Assembly: GCA_039583875.1 (NCBI GenBank)
Contig: CM077164.1
Span: 70,091,628 to 70,155,627, forward strand
From: Platanthera guangdongensis
Lineage: Eukaryota > Streptophyta > Magnoliopsida > Asparagales > Orchidaceae
Direction: 5' to 3'
DNA: 64,000 nucleotides
How positions within the stretch are numbered: position 1 is the first letter of the stretch; each line of letters opens with the position of its first letter. Of this stretch, positions 34,050 through 46,674 are shown piece by piece. The position numbers and the translations under genes were made by a program. The notes below the pieces were generated by a model, which had not been told where the DNA came from, did no database searches, and saw only the letters and a list, made by a program, of their open reading frames with translations.

Positions 34050-34200
34050 TATGTTACAGAACCAAGCTCGACGAAAACAACACCATTCGTCGAACAAAGC
34101 TCGACGAACTATGAACAGAGATTTTGATCTTAACTGGTCTGAAATCTATGCTCGATGAAATAGATATGATTCGTCGAACAAAGGTCGACGAAAGTGGAAC
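34050..34200. repeat. TTCGTCGA / TCGACGAA inverted repeats, left of F
   Basis: Two pairs of the form TTCGTCGAAC...TCGACGAA occur near 34086-34108 and 34171-34193, plus related CTCGACGAAA and CTCGATGAAA half-sites. The same motif resumes right of F (54170-54235), so F inserted into this array. Confidence 0.7.
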
Positions 34201-34223
34201 AGAGAAAACAATTTCCATTGTTC

Positions 34224-35287
34224 TGATGTCGCGGCCTCGCCACCACTACTTGATGATGATCCGGTTGCCGAGGCATTACAACATAAAGACTTTTGCAGCC
34301 ATGATGGTGCTAACGGAAGACATGATGATGCTAACGAAAGAAATCGTTATAACCTCCGCCCACGGCGTGCTAAGACCACTTGAAGGCTTATTTTAATTTA
34401 TGCACTTACGTTATTTTATTTTTGTGAATATAAAATTATTCTATGTTTGGGTAATAATTTTATATTCATGAGAGGACCTTTTATTTTGTTATTTCCTGCA
34501 TTTAAACATTTTGGTGTGTATTTAGCCTTCCGGATGGATGAGATTTCATCTCCATATTGGATGGCTAGATGTGTGTTGTAACTCCTATTTAAGGAGAACC
34601 TTTGATGAGAATATTAGAGAAAATTTGCTAACCCTAAACAAATTCCTCATTGTGAGAAATTCGGCCAAGGAGAGACTCCAAGCCGCCGGCCAAGGTGTGA
34701 AGCCGCCGCCCCTTTGCTCCTTCCTCCCCTCTTCGGTGCGACACCGACATGGCTTCCTTCGGTGCGACTCCAAAGAAGAAGGTTGCAGCCCCATTTGGTG
34801 TTACGCCGGTGGATCCGTGGAGAGAGTGATTCTCCCACCTTATCAAGTGTGTTCATGAAAACTGGGTTGGGTAATTTCTCCCCTCTCATCTTTGTGTTTT
34901 CTTTCTAGTATTGTGGAGGTTGAACAACCGTTGTTTCCGTGATTTTTAAATTCAATCGCTCGCCATTTCTAATTCGATTTCATCATTTTCGAACTTCTTT
35001 AAATCCAGATCGGGTAGATCCAATTTGCTTGAGTGAATCTTGGCCTATAGCCTTGGTTTTGCTCTCAAAAAGGATTGGCAACCTTTGCGTTAATTTGGGG
35101 AATCATCCGACACTTTTTCTTGATCGTTGTTTCGAGTCGATCACTCCTCCTCGTTGTTTTATGTGCTGCATTTGATCCGAACCGTAACGAGTCGCTAGAT
35201 GCTTGTGTAGGAGCGGTAGATCTAAGGCGTGTTGGGATTGGTTGGGTTACTTGTGTCCGTGACGCTCTCCGAATGACCCCTACGTCA
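34224..35287 (+). repeat. Element F 5' LTR
   Basis: Matches 53089-54152 at equal length. Its first 160 bp repeat the pol tail, so the frame seen at 34124-34396 is LTR, not a gene. A TATA-like AT-rich stretch lies around 34390-34480. Confidence 0.92.
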
Positions 35288-35609
35288 ATTTGGAATCAGA
35301 TGCGGTCGTATCAATTTCCTAATTGAAACATCCTCGCTTGAGTCTTGTCGGCACGCACGATACAAATTACAAAAAAAAAACAAAAAAACATTTTCTACTG
35401 GTCTACCAATAGCGCTCTAAAATCTGTATTTTTCAGCGAAAAGTTCAAATTTTTTTTTAACATTCTACATTTTTTTTACATCGGGAAATTTCAAAAATAT
35501 TTTGTTTTCCATGAAGGGTCAGCCCTAGGGAAAATCATCTTTCCAAATATTTTTACACCTGCATGCGCACTAGACTAGGAACAGAATACACTACCCCTCA
35601 TCGTCTAGG
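35288..35609 (+). other. Element F leader with degenerate primer-binding site
   Basis: TTTGGAATCAGATG follows the LTR. TGGAATCAGA (35291-35300) matches the initiator tRNA-Met PBS with one mismatch. The remainder is AT-rich with A and T runs and no gene. Confidence 0.65.
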
Positions 35610-36704
35610 ATGGTTGCGAATGAGCAAGGGGATCCCAACGCTGTGGCTATAGCGGGTCTACGTAACGAAATGACTGAGATTAGGGACATGTTAGGACAAC
35701 TCTTTTTGAATTAAGGAGGGCCGCCACCGCCACCGCCACCCGTTAATGTTGCGCAGCCCCACCTGCTCCAACAAATCCCTGATTCGGATTCCGATGAGGA
35801 CTCTCCCCGAGTACCCCCGCGAGAACACCGCCACGAGAGAGGTTTTGATATCACTAGGGCCATTAAGATTAATGCCCCCACGTACGATGGCATGGGAGAT
35901 CCCCAGATCTTCCTTAATTGGACTGTGGACATGGAATGTTACTTCGAATGGCACAATCTCACGGACCCTCAAAAGGTCCATGTTGCCAGGATGAAGTTAA
36001 CAGGCCGTGCGAAGACGTATTGGCTGAATGAGGAGCGGAGATTAGGAACCGGACATGGCGCCCCACTTATAGGTTGGCTGGTGATGAAAAATTTGCTGAC
36101 CGATCAGTACGTCCATGCGTACCACCGAACACAGATGTTCGATGAGCTTGCCACCCTGCGATAGGGCTCAAATTCGGTAGCTGAGTACATGGGAGAGCTG
36201 AAGGACCGTATGGTTCATTGTGATCTTAGGGAGATCCCCGAAGTCACATTATCTAGGTTTCGTAAAGGGCTTCAACCCGAGATTCAAAGAAAGCTCTTGC
36301 ACTATGGTCATACTGACCTGAATACGACCTTCAATGCCACCCTCAACATTGAAAAACATCTAGCCTCTAAGGCCCATTCCCGCTATTCCCATGAGAAGAA
36401 CAAGTCCACGGCTGGAGCATCTTCCTCCACATACCTGGATTAGGGGAAGTTTAGGTCCACCGATTCGAAGTCGGTAGTGATCACTGCTAGGAACACTAAG
36501 AATCCCGCGGGTGAGCGTATCCCCATAGGGAAGGTTAGTAAGACCAATGCCACATATTATTCTTGCGGCATTCAAGGCCACTATGCCCTTGAGTGTCCAA
36601 CGAAGACAAATGCAATAGCCCTTTTAGAGTCGACTACCGACCTCGCTGATTATGTTTATGAGGCTGCAGAGGAGAGTGCCCAGATGGGGTCCCAAGTGAT
36701 TTAG
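35610..36704 (+). pseudogene. gag: Element F gag
   Basis: ATG at 35610 (MVANEQGDP). The frame is kept to 36704 but has stops at 35712 (TAA), 36162 (TAG) and 36441 (TAG). Gag domain: YDGMGDPQIFLNWTVDMECYF, MKLTGRAKTYW, AEYMGELKDRM, SRFRKGLQPEIQRKL. The knuckle YYSCGIQGHYALEC has lost its first Cys (Tyr instead). Confidence 0.88.
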
Positions 36705-36721
36705 AGGACGATCACCACCTT

Positions 36722-39048
36722 ATGGTGATGCGTTGTATCTTGACCACTCCTCGTCCATTAGATGATTGGAAGAGGACGAGCATATTTTTTTTTCTGATTT
36801 TTAAGAGTGGTGAGAAGCTCTGCAAACTGATTATCGATAGTGGTAGTTGTGTGAATGTCGTTTCTGAAAATGCCGTTACACGAATGGCCTTGACCACGCA
36901 GCCCCACCCGACTCCATATCAGGTAGCTTGTATCAATAAGGTTACCATTCTGGTCACCAAGCAATGCCTGGTTCCCCTCTCGATCAAATACTATACTGAC
37001 GAGGTGTGGTGTGACGTCCTTCCAATGGACGCTTATCACGTGTTGTTGGCCGTCCGTGGCTATACGACCGCGACGTGACACACTTTGGGAGATCCAACAC
37101 GTACAAGTTTAAATTTAATGACAAGGTCATTACGTTGAGGCCGACCGTTCCGAAGGAACCAGTAGCTGTGGCTAAGGACACCACTATCCCAGTCGAGAGG
37201 AAAACATTGAGTCTAGTAGGTAAGAAGGAATTTGTGAAGGATTCATTTCTTGATGGAGTATTGTATGCTTTAGTACTTATGAGTGCAACAACTAATTTGG
37301 GAGTGTTGGATGACTTACCTAGTGAGCTCTGGACATTGTTGGAAGAATATAATGATGTTTACCCAGATGAGCTACCATCGACGTTGCCACCACTGCGGGA
37401 TATACAACATGCGATAGACCTTATTCCCGGTTCGTCCCTACCTAACCAGCCCCAATATAGACTTCATACCGCTGCCCATAAGGAGTTACAGACCCAGATT
37501 GAGGACCTGTTGAAGAAGGGGTTCCTTAGGACTAGCTTGAGCCCATGTGCGGTACCAGCCTTGCTTGCCCCCAAGAAGGATGGTACATGGCGGATGTGTG
37601 TTGATAGCCGCGCTATCAACAAGATTACTATCAAGTATAGGTTTCCTATTCCACGATTAGATGACCTCTTACATGTCTTATCTGGCGCCACTATCTTTAC
37701 GAAGTTGGACTTACGGAGTGGCTATCACCAGATTAGGATCCGTGAGGGAGATGAATGGAAGATTGCGTTTAAGTCTAAGGATGGGTTATATGAGTGACTT
37801 GTGATGCCCTTTGGGTTATCCAACAACCCCAGCACCTTCTCCCGGATGATGACACATGCCTTTCAGTCATTCTTGGGAAAGTTTGTGGTCGTTTATTTCG
37901 ATGACATCTTAGTCTACAACACCACCACTAACGAGCACATTTCCCATATGAGAGTGATTCTTTCCACCCTGAGGAAGGAAACATTGTTTCTAAACTTTAA
38001 GAAGTGCACTTTATACGCGTCAGAGGTAGAGTTTTTGGGTTATATTGTCGGGTTTGAGGGCATACGAGTTGATCCTGGTAAAGTTCAAGTGATACGGGAA
38101 TGGCCCGAACCGACTAGCCTACGTGAGGTGCGTAGTTTCCATGGATTAGCTACTTTCTATCGCCGTTTCATACGAGACTTCAGTAGCATCATGGCCCCCA
38201 TTACGGAGTGCATGAAGAAGGGTGAGTTCACTTGGACGAATTCTACCGCCCTTGCTTTCAATCGCATTAAGAAGCTTATGACTGAGGCACCTGTCTTGCG
38301 TCTACTAGACTTCACCTAAGTCTTTAAGTTAACTTGTGATGCTTCTGGGGTGGATGTTGGAGGTGTCTTGAGTCAGGAGGGCCACCCAGTTAGTTACTTT
38401 AGTGAGAAGTTAACCGGCGCTAAGCTAAATTATTCCAACTACGATAGGGAGTTTTATGCGGTTGTGCGGTGTTTGCACCATTGGAGGCACTATCTCCTCT
38501 CTAAGGAGTTTGTGATCCTCTCCGATCACGAAGCTTTGCACTTCATCAATGGCCAGCATAAAATCAGCCCGCGTCACGCTAAGTGGGTAGCTTTCCTACA
38601 AGGTTACACGTTTAACCTTAAGCACCTTAAGGGGTCAGATAACCGAGTTGCGGATGCTCTTAGTCGCCTTACCCTCCTGCTTTCCACTATGGAGGTTAAT
38701 GTTGTAGGTTTTGAACGCATTAAAGATGAGTACGCTACCTGCCCAGATTTTAAGGAATCCTATTTATCCGCTCTGGATAGCTCCCCGACGACGATAACTG
38801 CGTTTGTTATTAGAGACGGTTACCTCTTTAGGCATGAAAAGTTATGTATCCCGCATTCCTCTCTACGACTTCATATCATTTGGGAGCTGCATAGTGGAGG
38901 GTTGAGCGGCCACTTCGGTAGGGACAAGACAATTACACTAGTTGAGGGGAAATTCTATTGGCCAAAACTTAAGGCGATGGTGGGAAGGGTAGTTCGTAGT
39001 TGTTGTACCTGTCAGGTATCCAAGGGCACCAAGACCAACGTAGGATTA
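36722..39048 (+). pseudogene. pol: Element F pol, first part: protease, RT, RNase H, integrase zinc domain
   Basis: Protease IIDSGSCVNVVS near 36830. The frame then changes near 37075. [24 protein letters not shown], a stop TGA at 37795 where Trp is normal ([12 protein letters not shown]) and [15 protein letters not shown] lies at 38317. RNase H: LTCDASGVDVGG and LSDHEALHFING. Integrase zinc domain: HSGGLSGHFGRDKT ... CCTCQVSKG. It is cut at 39048 by element D. Confidence 0.92.
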
Positions 39049-39207
39049 TATTGGGTACATTGGAAAATGTGTACCAGATTTGGAGAAGCCTAACATAGCT
39101 CAATGATATTCATCAAGGTGTATTTGATGTTGTTTTGAGTTTATATGTGCAGGTTAAGAATATGCAGGAAAAGTTTCTAAGTCCATGAGTTGACACCAGA
39201 AGAAGCT

Positions 39208-39645
39208 GTGTCGACACTTGTGAAGACTTGTGTCGACACTTGGGAAAAGCTGTGTCGACACTTGGAGCCAATTGTGTCGACACTTGGAGAAGCAGTGTCG
39301 ACACACAGAAAGTTCACTCGACATACAGAAAGTTCAGTCGACATCAACAGTGTCAACACACAGGACTTGTGTCGACACACAGAAAGTTCAGTCGACATCA
39401 ACTGTGTCGACACACAGGATTTGTGTCGACACACAGAAAGTTCAGTCGACATCAACTGTGTCGACACATACACCAGAATTTCTTTTAAGTTAATTGTGTC
39501 AAGACAAGAAGTGACTGTGTCGACACACAGGACTTATGTCGACACATTCTTATAGAAGCTATGTCAAGAAGCAGTGTCGACACCATGAGAGCTGTGTCGA
39601 CATCACCAAGGATTGTTTCGACACTTAGTCTACTTGTGTCGACAC
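39208..39645. repeat. GTGTCGACAC palindrome array, U3 of D's 5' LTR
   Basis: About a dozen perfect palindromes plus CAGTCGACAT-type variants, upstream of the TATA box. A sub-repeat of about 52 bp (ACAGAAAGTTCAGTCGACAT...) occurs three times at 39300-39460. The frames across it are motif artefacts. Confidence 0.93.
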
Positions 39646-39802
39646 ATGTGAAGTTCAGACTTGACATTTTGCTGACAGAGACAAAGTTTCAAGAAGTGAC
39701 TGGAAGACTTGACAGCTGCCATAACCAACAGGTCTACTGCAACTATCAGATCTGTCAGAAGTTGGTTAGCAATCAGATCAGCCGGTAACCTTGGATGAAG
39801 TC

Positions 39803-39810
39803 TATATAAA
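39803..39810 (+). promoter_or_regulatory. TATA box of D's 5' LTR promoter
   Basis: TATATAAA about 160 bp after the last palindrome. The same box occurs at 50752-50759 in the other LTR. Confidence 0.65.
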
Positions 39811-40324
39811 GACAGATTCTATCAACAAAGATATATAGGAGAAGTAAGAACGAAAAAATGAAGTACACGAAATCACAAATACAACAGAAGATCCAACATA
39901 TACAAGGAAATCCAGTCAGAGATTTCAAGTGGATATAAGTGAAGAATTTCAACATATATTCAGAAGAATTTGTAGAGAGAGAGAGCTCCAACAATTCAAG
40001 TGAAGAAAGAGACTATCAACAACTAGTCTCTTAAGAGCAGATCCTGAACTAATCTGCAAAGAAGAATTCAGATTGATTTCTGAATTTTAAGAGGGAAGCT
40101 GATTGAAGATCATCTTCAAGAAATTCAACCTTATTGTGTTCAGATTCAAGAAGTTTTGAAGAAAGCCAAAGACAGGTGGATTTCTGTGAAATCAGATTCT
40201 TCAAGAACTGATCAAGAAATCTTTCTACCCATTCTCTCTCAACTTGGGTGAAAGATACAAATTGTTTTTATCATTTTTTTGTAAGATCATTATTGATCTG
40301 AGTTATAATGCTAAGTTATAAAGA

Positions 40325-40545
40325 CTGAGGTAGGGCTGGGTGCCTGAGATAGGAGATTTATATCTCTGAGTTGTAGGCCTTGTGAAGGCTGAGGTAGGGC
40401 TGGGTGCCTGAGGTAAGAGATTTACATCTCTGAGTTGTAGGCCTTGGGAAGGCTGAGGTAGGGCTATGTGCATGAGGTAGGAGATCTGATTCTCTAAGTT
40501 GTAGGCCTGGGTGAAGGCTGAGGTAGTGCATAATTGCCTGAGTTG
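40325..40545. repeat. Tandem repeats of about 60 bp in R/U5 of D's LTR
   Basis: Three to four imperfect units sharing GCTGAGGTAGGGCTGGGTGCC, a TAGGAGAT stretch and CTCTGAGTTGTAGGCCT. They are repeated at about 51275-51495 in the other LTR and, inverted and degenerate, in element E's LTR (54740-54960). Confidence 0.8.
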
Positions 40546-40882
40546 TAGGAGTGTGGAATCACTCTGAGTTGTAGGAACCTTGACTGGTTTCTAAGCTGTA
40601 AGATCTGTAGATCTGAGAAGGAAGGAAGAAGTTAGGCCGAATCTAGCACACTGCTAGATAGGCGAGGGGGAAAGTGAATGTACCCATCATTTGGGGAACC
40701 ACTATAAAACTGTGTGCCATCTGTGATTGTGTGTGATTGTGTGATTTCTGTGATGTGGTAGCAGTAGATCTGTTTGATTCTATGTAATTAACTGAATTAA
40801 TATTCTGCCTTAGAGTAAAAAGGAATTGTACATATTCACCCCCTCTAGGTGTTTAGGTTATCTTGAAACCAATTCTTTCAAG

Positions 40883-40894
40883 TGGTATCAGAGG
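40883..40894 (+). other. Primer-binding site of element D
   Basis: TGGTATCAGAGG two bases after the LTR, matching initiator tRNA-Met for 11 of 12 bases. Confidence 0.85.
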
Positions 40895-40959
40895 GAGGTT
40901 ACTCAAAGATAGACCTAACAGTCTTAGTAAGATCTGTGAGACAGAATAAATTAGAACAG

Positions 40960-43471
40960 ATGGGTTCAAGAGAAAATCATAAGGAACTTGGTTCCATGAA
41001 GTTGCCCATATGCAGGAATGAAATCTTTGGAATATGGAAAGAAAGGGTCAGATTGTTTATGGAAGCATCTGATCCAAGAATATATATAACTGTTAAGGAA
41101 GGGCCTTATATTCCAATGAAAGTCTTAGTTCTTGATGCTAATCAGAGGACACCAAAAGACTTTTCAGAAATGACTAAGGATGAGATTATCTTGGCTACTA
41201 TGGACAAGAGAGCTCAAAATATTATAGTGAGTGCCATAGATGACAACATTCCAAAATCTGATTCACTGTAAAACCTCCAAGGAGATATGAGACACATTGA
41301 TAGTCTACATGGAGGGATCAGAAGAAGTTAGACAAGATAGAAAGTCAATGCTTAATCAAGAATATGAGAGCTTCAGACAAAGCAAATCAGACAGCATCAC
41401 TGAATGTTATAAGAAGTTCTTCAGAATTGTGAATGAACTAATGTCATATGGAAGGGTATTTAGTACATATGAGTTGAATGATAAATTCCTTAGATCTTTG
41501 ACTAAGGATTGGGACACCAAGATCTGTGCCATCAGGGAAGTGGCCAGACTGGCAGAAATATCTCCTCCAACTCTATTTGGCAAATTGCTTTCTTATGAAA
41601 TGCAACTCATGGCCAAAAATGTAACGGCCCAGCCTAGAGCTCAGAGGCTGCCACACCCCACATGGGCCGAACAGCTTGTCTCACCCGTGACAATGTTACA
41701 GGGCTGCAGCCCAATACACCCCAACGCCTCTCCCGCCTGTTTTTCAGCAAGGCGCGTAGACTTATACTTTTAATTGTGGACTAGCTGATCCACCGTGCCG
41801 AGGGATACGGCCAATCAACATAACTGATTTCCTTTCATAATTAATCAACGTTTTTCCTTAAAATTTAAGGTGTGGAGTTTTGCCTGAGCGTGTGCAGTTA
41901 TCCCCTGCACGACGTGGCATCACGACACGCATTTTCTCTAGCTCTGAGACGATTTTATCGTTGAGAAAATGCGGGTTGTGACAAGAAAGGAGGAAGAGAA
42001 AAGTACTAAAGTTGACCATAGAGAAAAGTCAGTGGCCTTCATGGCAGAAGCCATAAGAAAGGACAGGAGGATGTCTCCATCTCCTCCTAAGAAAGCTGCA
42101 GAGGTGATCTCTGAAAGTTCAGATAGTCACACCTCAGACAGCAATCATTCTGATGAGGACTTTGCTGCCTTCACAAGGTAGTTTCAGAGATTTTTGAAGA
42201 AGAAGCAGTGGAAAACTAAGCCATCCTCCTCTTAGTCCAAGGATGAATATTATCAGAAAATAAAATCATCTAGAAAGGACAAGAGTAGGTCAAAACCTAG
42301 CAAATCAACAACTACAAAGATTGTGTGCTATTGCTGCAACAGACCTGGACATGTAGTAGATGATTGTCCAGACAAAAGAAAGGAATCTGCAGATAAGAAG
42401 AAGTCTCAGAATAAGAATAAGAAGGAGAAATCCTTTGCAGCAAAGAAAGAGAAAAGCTGGACAGATCCATCATCTTCAGATTCTGAATCTACTGCTGAAG
42501 CTTATATTGGTCTGTTTGCAACAGAAGAAGAGAATGAGTTCTTGCAATTGCTGGACTCAATAAATAGAACTGAAGATCATCAGTGCAAAGGGCTGCTGGC
42601 CCTGACTGATGAAGATCACTGCCAGGATCAGCCTGGTCCAAGTAAGGTAAAAAGCTTATCTGAAGATTCTAATTATTTCACTGGCTCAGAATCAGAAGCA
42701 TCTGCATTAAGAGATGTGGATGGATCTGAATCTGAAGAAGATATTCATCAACTTATAGATGAATTTGGTGATTTGCTGCATGCATTTAAGAGATGCAAAA
42801 ACCTGACTAAAATTCAGGCTAAGGAAATTGCAGCTCTTAAGTTGGCTGCATCTAATTCAGAAAAGTTGCTGGATCAGAAGATGAATGAGATTGCCAAGCT
42901 GAAAAACATAACTGTTATTCAGATGGGTACAATCACATTCAAGAGTGATCAAATCAAAAGTCTGGAAGTCAGACTTCAGAAGGAAAAAGATCTAGTGTCT
43001 AATTTCTTTAAGCCAAAATCTGTCCTTCTCTTAATTGATGAATTTGTGTCTCAAAAGGGTAAGATAGGATTGGGTTTTAAGGGAAATACTAGGGCAGCTA
43101 ATTCCATAAGGAAAATGAAAGCCCCAGTTAAGCGACTTGTCTTTAATCCCCCTATTGCTCTCAGAATAGTGCAACAGCCTACCAATAGTAATGATCATGA
43201 TATCATACATGGTCATGGTAAGCCTGACATTCTGAATGACAAGTGGTATCCAACAGTCAAGCAAAGAAACACTGTACCTAAAAAGAGGTATAATAGATAT
43301 GAGTGCTGGTGTTGTGGCAAGGTGGGACACTTTGCCATTGACTGTTGGCATAACACTAGTGTCAGGATGAATGCCAGCTTACCTGGAAGAAGGGCTGTTA
43401 CAAATTATGCTAAATTTTAGGCTAACCTGAACCAAAGACCCAATAACAATTTGGGTTCTAAGGTTAAGTAA
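40960..43471 (+). pseudogene. gag: Element D gag, interrupted by a solo LTR
   Basis: ATG at 40960; the product begins MGSRENHKELGSMKLPIC, close to C's gag. There is a frameshift near 41245, the solo LTR at 41620-41983, stops at 42179 and 42233 and a TAG near 43418. Knuckles CYCCNRPGHVVDDC (about 42325) and CWCCGKVGHFAIDC (about 43305) are both complete. The frame ends at TAA 43469-43471, the position of C's gag stop. Confidence 0.9.
41620..41983. mobile_element. Solo LTR (364 bp) inside D's gag
   Basis: Starts TGTAACGG and ends TTGTGACA. Left flank AAAAA and right flank AGAAA fit a 5-bp duplication with one later change. Removing it restores the gag frame into RKEEEKS. Its right end, reverse-complemented, matches about the first 200 bp of element H (60435 on), so it is the same or a sister family. 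No internal sequence remains, as after LTR-LTR recombination. Confidence 0.85.
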
Positions 43472-43511
43472 TTATTTGTTACAGATAATTCCAAGTGGCC
43501 ATACCCCTTTA

Positions 43512-46500
43512 TGGTACTTGGACAGTGGATGTTCCAGACATATGACTGGAACAAGAGAATTGCTGAAGGACTACTAACCCATATTGAATGGACCTAAAGT
43601 AATCTTTGGTGGTTCTGAAAAAGGAGTCATCAAAGAGTTTGGTAACATTTCTAACGGCTTAATTACTATCACTCAAGTGGCTTATGTGAAGGCTTTGAAA
43701 CATAACTTGATAAGCATAAGTCAACTGAGTAATCTTGGATATGACATTTCATTCATTAAGAATGGTTATTATATTAAAAGGTCAAGTGATCAGAAGATCA
43801 TGTTGACTGGTTATAGGAAAGGAAATGTGTATTGCCTAAACTTTGTGAGTGAGAATAAAGATTCTCCTATTTGTCTTGTAGCTGATGAGAAAGCCTCTCA
43901 TTATGTCAAATGGCACAAGAGGCTAGCTCATCTAAACTACAAGACTATTGGTCAACTCTTTAATAAAGAGTTAGTGAGGAATGGTCCTCAAGTTAAGTGC
44001 ATCAAGGATGGAATATGCTCAGCTTGTCAAAATGGCAAGCAGACAAGATCCTCCTTTCATAGCCTTGAAACCAAAGACTTAGTGAGGTGTTTATAGCTCT
44101 TGCATATGGATTTATTTAGTCCAATGCCAGTTCATAGTCTAGGTAGGAAAGTCTACACATTTGTGGTTGTAGATGACTATTCTAGATTTTTATGGGTTTT
44201 CTTTCTGAGGCAGAAATCTTAAACCCCAACTGTTTTCTGCAACTTTGTTAAGCAAATTCAGAATGAACTGAACAATTCAGTGGTCAAAATCAGAAGTGAC
44301 CATGGAACTGAATTTCAATCTGAAAGTATGACAAAGTTGTGTGAAGATTTTGGGATTCATCAGGAATTCTCCTCACCTAGAACTCCTCAGCAAAATGGAA
44401 TTGCTGAAAGAAAGAATAGGACTCTCATTAAGGCTGGTAGAACTCTATTGAGTGACACTTCTCTCCCAGAATATTTCTGGGCTGAGGCAGTAAACACTGC
44501 ATGTCATGTGCTCAATAGAGCTTCCATCACTAAGAGCCACAAAAATACACCCTATGAGGTAATGAAAGGCAGAAAACCAAACTTATACTATTTCAGGATC
44601 TTTGCTTGCAAGTGCGCGCTATGTGCTTAACAATGGCAAGTATTACCTAACAAAGTTTGCTCCTAAATCCCAGGATGAGATATTTGTTGGGTACAACAAC
44701 AATAGTAAGACATATAGAGTCTATAACTTGACAACTCAAGTTGTAGAAGAGTCTGTTCATGTTACATTTGATGAATCAAGACTTATTAACATTGAGTTGC
44801 CAAGTAGTTCTTGTAGCTCTACAAGTATAAAAGAGAAGATGGACATGCTGACTATCAAAGAAGATCAAACTGTAAGGCAGGAAGATGAAAATGATGATTG
44901 CTGTCCAAGGGGAGTACAAGACTCACATGATGCTGATGAAGACCATGAAGTACAGTAGAATGAAGAAAATGGAGAAAGTCAAACTGTAGACAGACTTCCT
45001 CCAGCAGTTAGACATTTAAAGGATCATCCTGTACACAAGATTATTGGTGATCCTAGACAAGGAGTTCAAACTAGAAGCAGGAGCTTGAACACTATACTAT
45101 GCTCAAGCTTCTTGTCTCAACAGGAACCTAAAAGATTTGAAGAAGCTATACAAGATCCACACTGGATTGATGCTATGCAGGAGGAGTTAAATTAATTCAG
45201 GAGATGCATGGTCTGGAAGTTAGTTCCTAAACCAAAAGACCACAATGTCATAGGGACTAAGTGGATCTACAGGAATAAGCTAGATAAGAGTGGGATCATA
45301 ATTAAGAATAAGGCAAGGCTTGTTGCCAAAGGATACAGGCAGGAAGAGGGCATAGACTTTGATCAAACAATTGCCCCTGTGGCAAGGTTGGAAGCAATAA
45401 GTCTATTCCTAGCCTATGTAGTCTATAGGGGTTTCAAAGTGTTCCAAATGGATGTTAAGTCAACCTTCCTGAATGGAAACTTAAAGGAGAAAGTCTATGT
45501 AGAACAGCCATCAGGTTTTATTGATCCACTCTATCCTTATTATGTGTATAGACTTAGGAAAGCCCTATATGGTTTGAAACAAGCCCCAAGGGCTTGGTAT
45601 GAAACCTTGTTTACTTTTCTCATTGAGAACAAATTCTCAAGGGGGAAGATAGACAAAACTCTATTCCTTAGGGAATCCAAAGGGAAGATAATCCTAGTCC
45701 AGATATATGTTGATGAAATAATATTTGGTTCTACTGAAAACAACCTTTGTAGGAAGTTTGCTAAACTTATGCAAGGGAAGTTTGAGATGAGCAACATGGG
45801 AGAACTTAAGTTCTTCTTGGGACTCCAAGTAAGACAGACTGATGATGGCCTGTCCATATCCCAGTCTAAGTTCACCCAGGAGTTAATTAAGAAGTATGGT
45901 ATGGAGTCATCCGCTACCATGAGAACTCCAATGGGGACAAGTATGCCTTTAAGCAAAGATGATGCAGGAAAACCTGTAGATGAATCTTTGTATAGAGGGA
46001 TAGTTGGCTCTCTCCTTTATCTGACTGCTAGTAGACCTGACATCATGTATGCTACATGTGTCTGTGCTAGGTACCAATCCTACCCAAAAGAATCTCATTA
46101 TACTGCTGTTAAGAGGATTCTGAGATATCTTAAGGGCACACCTAATCTAGGCCTTTGGTACCCTAAGAATAGAGATTTTCTACTGACTGGATATTCAGAT
46201 GCAGACTTTGCCGGATGCAAAGTAGATAGGAAAAGCACAACAGACAACTGTCAATTTCTAGGAAGAAGATTGGTGTCATGGAGCTGTAGGAAGCAGACTA
46301 GTGTGGCAATCTCCACAGCTGAGTCTGAGTATGTGGCTGCAGGGAGCTGCTGTGCACAGCTGTTGTGGATACAACATCAGCTTAAAGATTATGGTATCCA
46401 GGTAAGTAGAACCCCTTTATTCTATGATTCTACAAGTGCTATTTCTATTGCTAATAATCCTGTTTCTCATAATAGAACAAAGCATATATAAATAAGAAAT

Positions 46501-46650
46501 CATTTTCTTAGGGATCATGTAGAAAAAGAGGATATATGTTTAGAATTTGTCAATACAAGTTTTCAAATTGCTGATATGTTCACTAAGACATTGGATGAAA
46601 CTAAATTCAATAATTTTAAAATTGAATTAGGTATGCCGAACATAGATTAG
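43512..46650 (+). pseudogene. pol: Element D pol
   Basis: Protease [12 protein letters not shown] (43515). Stops follow near 43575, 44095 and 44220, with a frameshift near 44610, a TAG at 44956, a TAA near 45193 and a TAA near 46489. Integrase: [11 protein letters not shown] and [24 protein letters not shown] and the active site IYVDEIIFG, where the second Asp of YVDD is Glu. RNase [12 protein letters not shown] and [11 protein letters not shown]. It ends KIELGMPNID at 46650. At the gag-pol border D has one base more than C, so pol is not in gag's frame here. Confidence 0.92.
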
Positions 46651-46674
46651 ATTGACAAATTTGTCTAAGTAATT

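Larger units (their letters stand above)
32324..34223. other. Unassigned repeat-rich region between elements B and F
   Basis: No recognised gene. A short AT-rich stretch is followed by a GC-rich block (32410-32900) with an open frame of 97 codons from 32414. Its Pro/Ser/Arg-rich product has an equally open antisense frame, so it is not convincing. A 158-bp tandem repeat follows (33301 on), then TTCGTCGA inverted repeats up to F. It is contiguous with 54153-54427 if F is removed. It is probably LTR or leader sequence of another, unidentified element. Confidence 0.5.
39049..40880 (+). repeat. Element D 5' LTR
   Basis: Matches 50019-51831. U3 holds the GTGTCGACAC array (39208-39645), a TATATAAA box is at 39803-39810, and R/U5 has tandem repeats of about 60 bp (40325-40545). 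It ends CTTTCA before the PBS. Confidence 0.94.

Noticed and set aside
34124..34396. Separate small gene left of F
   Set aside because: It is the 5' LTR copy of the pol tail of F joined to flanking sequence.
38350..39093. Independent RNase H/integrase gene
   Set aside because: It is a segment of F's pol bounded by a nonsense codon and by the insertion of element D; its last codons are D's LTR.
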